Assembly: GCA_009103225.1 (NCBI GenBank)
Contig: RHPI01002990.1
Location: 650,347 to 714,346 of the forward strand
Reading direction: 5' to 3'
Source: Chlorokybus atmophyticus
Lineage: Eukaryota; Streptophyta; Chlorokybophyceae; Chlorokybales; Chlorokybaceae
DNA length: 64,000 nt
Part shown: piece by piece, positions 59,209 to 64,000 of the stretch
How positions within the stretch are numbered: the first letter of the stretch is position 1
Layout of the letters: every line of letters starts with the position of its first letter
Program-made: the position numbers and the translations under genes
Notes under the pieces: model-generated
The model's database searches: none
What the model saw: only the letters and a program-made list of their open reading frames with translations
Told to the model about the DNA's origin: nothing

Positions 59209-60151
59209 GTGAGTACCTTTCCATGCTTACTGTGCCGCTTGCCCGCTTACTGTTGTCAAGGTACCCCTGGGTTACATGCACATTGCATGCAAGTACCCCG
59301 TATCCCGTTATATGTGTGTTTGTACGGTGTGCACCTTCCCCCCTGAAAAAAGAATGAACGCATGAGAATGCTCGCTCAACACGGATGTTGTGCGCTAAGG
59401 TGCCAATCGAAGACTGGCGGACCTCGGCAGCAACTTTCCTGTTCATCCTGCTGAGCAGAGGAGGCAGTTTTTCCTGACAAGTTGCACGATTCTGATCGCT
59501 TTGGCGGCCTTCTTGTACTCCATTCTCAGGAGAAAAGTCCAGCCTGCAGCACCAGAGGAGGAACCCCTGATGCAGACTGGATAGTACACTCTGCCCAATG
59601 GGTACAAGCACTGGCTTTGCCAAGGCAAGAACTTCCACCTATGGTATCTTCTGTACAGACTGTATAGTACACAGATGGTACAGACTCTATACAGATCGTG
59701 TACAGACTGTGCATGACGGCTGCTTTGCTGTCACACTGCAGTAGGCTGACAAGCCATCACTGCAATCGAGCTCTGCTGCTCTGCTGGCTCCAGCCTGCGC
59801 TGCAGTGTCAGACTGGTGCCATACTGACTTGTTGACAGGTGCAAACATGCAGTCAAGTTTAGCTAAGGTACAAACATGCATGAGATACGGCCAAGGGACG
59901 TGGCTGGGTGTGTCTGTCAACAGGTGGCGGGCACACAAACCTTGACTTCAGCAAGCGGAGCCGAGTGGGTGACGGACAACGTTGCTAGGTAAGGCCCACA
60001 AGGCTGTCTTGATTTGGCTGGCGCACTTGTTGTTGGCAAGGTAAGCAGGTGAGCAGAGCATGCCGCTGTGTGCATGGAGCCATGCAGTCTCAGTTGGAAG
60101 ATGCGTGGCTAGTGTTGGCCCTGCTACAGATGGTGTCGGGCGCGATACAGG
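59209..60151. other. No gene resolved; includes short GTACAGACT repeats
   Basis: It may contain the end of the ankyrin gene. Near 59,652-59,712 the word GTACAGACT(C/G)T(A/G)(T/C) is repeated three times, interspersed with ATAGTACA/ATACAGAT. No exon with family features was found. Confidence 0.45.
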
Positions 60152-62312
60152 ATGGTTGCAACACAGCATCAGACTAGCAAGCTGGAGTTATTTGAGTTCA
60201 CCTCGGAGTCAGTGACAGAAGGGAGTCCCAATGCACTCTGTGACGCCATCGCTGACGCCATTGTGGACGAGTGCTTGGCGCAGGTGCACTGCATGGTTAC
60301 AAGAACGCATTTGTGCATGCAGCGTAGAGGTGCTCTATAGTTGGGTAACATCTGTTCTTACTTGTGTTTTGCTCTTCTGTTGTGCAGGATCATGAGTCGC
60401 ATGTCAGAGTGGATGTCGCTTGCAAGGCCAACCTTGTGGCAGTCATGGGACGCATAGGCTCTCGTGCGAATTTAAATGTTTAAAGCATTGTGCGCTGTGT
60501 CCTGAGGCAAGCTAGCAAGCACATAGTTGCAAATGGTAAGTTTACTAAGTGTTCAAGTGAACAACTCTACAGCTTACACTGTGTCTGCAGCTGGGCTGGC
60601 TTTGATGGTCAGGTATCTGAAGTTGACCCCACAGCATGCAACGTGGTCGTCAACATCCAGCGCCTACCAGCACCGGCAATGGATGATGGCGACTATGAGC
60701 TGATTACGCCAACAGAACAGACTCATGCTTTTGGGTACGCTATTTCCAGAAGCCATCAGCATAAGCAGCGCGCTGTTTGCTCCAAGAACGCATAGAGCAT
60801 TAGCTCATTGGAAACGATGTGTTTACCTTGGTTCATGCATGGTGGCGTGGGGCAGCTATGCTAGCAACGGATGAAACGCCGAAGTTGATGCCAATATCGC
60901 ATGTGTTGGCAACGCGCCTTGCGCACGCCCTCAGCCAGCAGCGCAGAATGCATCTAGATGGATGGATGCTGCCGGACGCCAAAACACAGGTTTGTCCCCT
61001 GTATGCACAAGTCCTGTGTTGTATCAATCAAACATACAGAACTATGTGGCGATGCTCAATGATTCTGCGCAGATGACTGTGGAGTATGTTCATGCGGGAG
61101 GTGAGATCTACCCTCAGCGGGTGAAGACGATCGTCATATCTCAGCACCATCGCAACAGCACGTCGCACAAACGCATGGTTGAAGAACTGCGAGCGGGTGC
61201 CATAGCACCGGTGCATGTGCATGATTTGCCAACAAGATGAAAACAGCTGAACTCAGTGACACGATTAAACAGGCCATTCCCGGTGCGCTGCTTGATGAAC
61301 TCACTATTAACTGGTCAATCCAGCTGGCAAGTTTGCTGTGGGCTGACCTGCAGGTGTGCAGGTGTTAACGCTTGGTCAAGTGTTAGAGAAGTGTGTAAGG
61401 TGGTGTCATTGTCTGTTGCAATTGGTCATCTTCATAACGTTTATGTCCTGCAAACAGCTGACTCTGCGGCTTCCGGTCATAAGACCACAGTCGACACTTA
61501 TGGCGGCTGGGGAAACTCGCCTACAGCAGCCTTCAGGTGCATTGTGTGAGCATGGAATGTGTGTTCATTGGCTTTGCAATGTTTAGCAGTCTGTGCATGC
61601 ACAGGGCTGGAAGTCAGTTGCTCGCAGTTTTTCTGCATAAGATGATGACAATCGTGCTGCTGTGTGCAGTGGCAAAGACCCAAGCAGTATGCACCGTTGC
61701 GCGTGATATGTCGCATGTCAAGCTGCCAAAAGCGTTCAAGCTGCCAAATGCGTTGTAGCTGCTGGGTTGGCAAAACGCTGTGTGCTTCACTGTCGTATCC
61801 ACACAACCTTCACAGGCACCTTCCTGCATGGCTGCAAGCAAGCCTGTGTGTGCTTGCAGTTACACTTTAGTGTTGGTTGTACTGCCTGCATAGTATGGTC
61901 ATTGCCACGCGAGAAGTTTGTTTTGGCTCTGTTGGTCTGCCTTAACCAGACAACGCAGTTACGCAGTGGGCAAAGCGGAGCCGCTCGCCTTGTTTGTCGA
62001 CACGCTCAAATTCTGGAATTCTGGAACATGCTCAAATTCTGGAATTCTGAACAGACTGCAACATGCCTTTGACTTTTGCCCGGGGAGAGTGCTGAAGGTA
62101 GCAGCACTGATGGAACACTTCGCAGCTGTATCATGAGCATCGTAGTCTCGCCATCAACCTGGCCACTTTGCTCGCTTCATCATTAGTCTACGTCAGCTCA
62201 GGACTTGAAGCTGAAAGAAAGCAGGCCGCAGCGCTACCAGCGCACAGCTGTGTTCGAACACTTCGGCCGTGATGACCCGGACTTTCCGTGGGAGATGGTT
62301 AAGCCGCTTTGA
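60152..62312 (+). pseudogene. S-adenosylmethionine synthetase relic
   Basis: The normal enzyme makes SAM from methionine and ATP. Recognisable blocks appear in order: [29 protein letters not shown]'s first part at 60,200-60,283, VDVACKANLVAVMG (60,418-60,450), a TDETPKLMPISHVLATRLA block (60,868-60,924), TVEY and KTIVISQ (61,079-61,143), KTTVDTYGGWG (61,483-61,515), and the C-terminal [14 protein letters not shown], ending at 62,312. Damage: the ATP-site motif GHPDK reads GSPNA; a TAA at 60,481-60,483 falls in the VR helix region; four extra bases near 60,861-60,864 shift the frame before TDETP; and a 27-base duplication lies near 62,005. A catalytically dead paralogue is less likely than a pseudogene. 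Confidence 0.85.
62005..62056. repeat. Tandem duplication (two ~27-base units) in the SAM synthetase relic
   Basis: GCTCAAATTCTGGAATTCTG occurs twice, starting near 62,006 and 62,030, separated by GAACAT. It disrupts the region after FVDTL, where the intact enzyme has a conserved loop. Confidence 0.85.
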
Positions 62313-62721
62313 TTTACGGACAGTGCTGGGTTCGCACTGCATCGCTTGTCCTGGTGCAGCAGTGCCATGTGATCTGGAGATTGCTTCAGTTCTTGCAAAG
62401 TTATCGCGAAAGCGCATCGTCACCATATTCGGGCAGAGTGTACAAAAGAACGGCGAGGGACTTGTGCAGTTGCATGGGTGGATGGATGCATGGATGGAAG
62501 GCAATGAATTGATGAAGGTTTCAGTGCGGCGGAATTGCTGCATTTGACGTAGTGCAACGGCTTTGATCGCATTGATTGCAAGCAACGTGTGCAGGACCGC
62601 ATGGCACATGCTACCTGCGCATATGTACCCGCCATTGCATCTTGTGCATAGGGCACCCGTGATAAAGCAAAAACGTCAGCAACCCGGACACATGCAGCAT
62701 GGTTGCTGCACACGCCTGCTT

Positions 62722-62804
62722 GATGGCTGTCACGCTGGTTGGCATGTGGTGACAGCCTGCTAGATGGCTGTCACGCTGATTGGCAGGTGATGACAGCCTG
62801 CTTT
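62722..62804. repeat. Tandem repeat, two units of about 41 bases
   Basis: GATGGCTGTCACGCTG begins each unit; GGTGACAGCCTGCT or GATGACAGCCTGCT ends it. A third partial unit (ATGGCTGATGGC) follows. Each unit contains the complementary words GGCTGTCA and TGACAGCC. Confidence 0.9.
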
Positions 62805-63070
62805 ATGGCTGATGGCAGCACCAGCAGCAAATGGACGACCAAGGCGGCATTGCTGGTGGAGGGTTTGGGAGCGGCGGCGAGGGGAGTTGTGTCGTCGTGA
62901 GAGTCCTGGTCGGCGCTGACGCTACCGCTTGTGACGCAGGTACTGCAGTGAGTCGGTGCTGCCATGGGGCTATGCATATGGGGTAGATAAGTTTAGCTCA
63001 TACATCATATAGCCTGGCGGTGGTGACTGCGATATGATGGCGGCTGTGGTTGACTGCTGCGATGTATGGG

Positions 63071-63171
63071 CATGTACATTCAATGCGCGTGGTATATGCT
63101 CATGCACAGCAACCATCACCATCCCACAATCATACCACTCACATTTTACACCACCACGTAGTTCACCACCG
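63071..63171 (+). repeat. 101-base dispersed repeat, copy 1
   Basis: It differs from 63,627-63,727 at about five of 101 positions. It starts CATGTACATT and ends GTTCACCACCG. Confidence 0.93.
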
Positions 63172-63626
63172 GGCTACTCTACCCAATTTACCTACTATTG
63201 CTAACACCCCGTTAGCCATGCAAGCATGCACAGTCACTAGCCAGGCAGTCGATGTGTACGCCAATCCCGATCACACGGGCAGGTGGCACTGCTCCCCGTG
63301 TACTTGACCACGTCCGTTGCTTGGTCTTGTTGAATTTGTCGCAGTAGTGTCGCCTGCTGGTGCTTGCGCCGGCGCTGCTCCTAACCGAGCACTACCTGCA
63401 TGGCCCACGGGGTGCTGCCTAACTACGCTATATCCTACACATGCATGGTGCCCCCGGTCAAGCACCAGTACACCACGCCATTCTACCAACAACACCCCAA
63501 CTCCATCACACTCAAACCAAGCAACCTATGCTGTAACATAGTGTAATCGGGCGCGCACCTCAACGAGCGTGGGCTAACCCGACATGCCGCTGGCATGGGA
63601 CGGTCCGTAGACCCACCAGGGCGTAA

Positions 63627-63727
63627 CATGTACATACAATGCGCGTGGCATATGCTCATGCACAGCAACCATCACCATCCCACAATCATACCAGTCACAT
63701 TTCACACTACCACGTAGTTCACCACCG
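63627..63727 (+). repeat. 101-base dispersed repeat, copy 2
   Basis: Second copy, same orientation, 556 bases downstream of copy 1. The similarity ends abruptly at both sides, so this is a discrete unit or a conserved core of a longer element. Confidence 0.93.
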
Positions 63728-64000
63728 TGACCATGTGCATGTCGACTAACTGACTGCGCATGCAAACAAGTTTTGAGCATGTATGATACACCAGTACACA
63801 GACGGGTTGTCATGCTCACAAACAGTGAACTCGTCAACCATACCACTTCAGCCCGTTAGGTGCAATGCAAGCGGTGGACCATGCCTTGCATTACGCAGTG
63901 TGATGCAGAGGGTAAAGCGTCCTCACTTGCACAAATTCTTGATGCATGCTGCCTTCGCCGTGTACATGCATAGGAAGAACAGAGGGGCCATGGACTTGCG

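Larger units (their letters stand above)
62313..64000. other. Short-repeat intergenic DNA to the window end
   Basis: No supported gene. It contains the 62,722 tandem repeat, the two 101-base copies at 63,071 and 63,627, and CCCGTTAG/CATGCAAGCATGCA words seen also at about 4,195-4,280. A short open frame at 62,832-62,939 (Gly-rich) lacks any family match. Confidence 0.5.

Noticed and set aside
62832-62939. Gly-rich frame starting MDDQGGIAGG
   Set aside because: Too short, and no downstream exon could be linked to it.
1-64000. CRISPR arrays, bacterial operons, riboswitches or rRNA genes
   Set aside because: Spliceosomal introns throughout and no regular spacer-repeat arrays or rRNA-like sequence; the direct repeats seen are transposon or simple repeats.

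Overview
The window is nuclear DNA from an intron-rich eukaryote, most likely a green alga. Coding exons are short and bounded by canonical GT..AG introns. Recognisable genes include a MAP65-type microtubule bundler, a SWI3/SMARCC chromatin subunit with a SWI3D-like ZZ finger, a plant-type VPS55 and a tropinone-reductase-like SDR. TGCATG-rich and CA/TG-rich noncoding DNA, a Ty3/gypsy chromovirus, a hAT element and a pogo element also fit a green-lineage genome. I cannot name the species. Exon models are mine, from splice signals, reading phase and protein families. Seven models (SRRM1, VPS55, Bud20/ZNF593, the SANT-like protein, the two-membrane-segment protein, the secreted propeller protein and the SDR) come out as an exact number of codons, which supports them.

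Left third (1-18,925): partial MAP65 gene (-), an unrecognised acidic protein (+), complete SRRM1 splicing coactivator (-), divergent from a large SMARCC/SWI3 gene (+), then VPS55 (-) and a Bud20/ZNF593 60S-biogenesis zinc-finger gene (+). This part is housekeeping: cytokinesis, splicing, chromatin remodelling, endosomal sorting and ribosome export.

Middle (about 19,900-34,000): a transposon graveyard. A degraded repeat is split by a solo LTR with a 5-bp target duplication. Next lies a Ty3/gypsy chromovirus (21,810-30,329) with both LTRs, a polypurine tract and a matching 5-bp target duplication. A 2.95-kb hAT element with an 8-bp target duplication sits inside its integrase gene. Downstream are a tRNA-like SINE-type fragment and a pogo/Tigger transposase gene with a nonsense codon just after its second catalytic aspartate. 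All these coding regions look broken.

Right (35,766-64,000): a SANT/trihelix-like nuclear protein, a Ser/Ala-rich hypothetical gene, a two-membrane-segment acidic protein with a beta-sandwich domain, a 4-kb AT-rich intergenic region with a poly-C tract, a 16-exon secreted protein with a C-terminal beta-propeller, a tropinone-reductase-like SDR divergent from an ankyrin-repeat gene, and a decayed S-adenosylmethionine synthetase. The window ends in short-repeat DNA.

I did not find a clearly new multi-gene system. The items most worth checking are the nested insertion history, a perfect 24-bp hairpin replacing part of the hAT transposase, the composite SMARCC architecture, the secreted propeller protein and the SAM synthetase relic.
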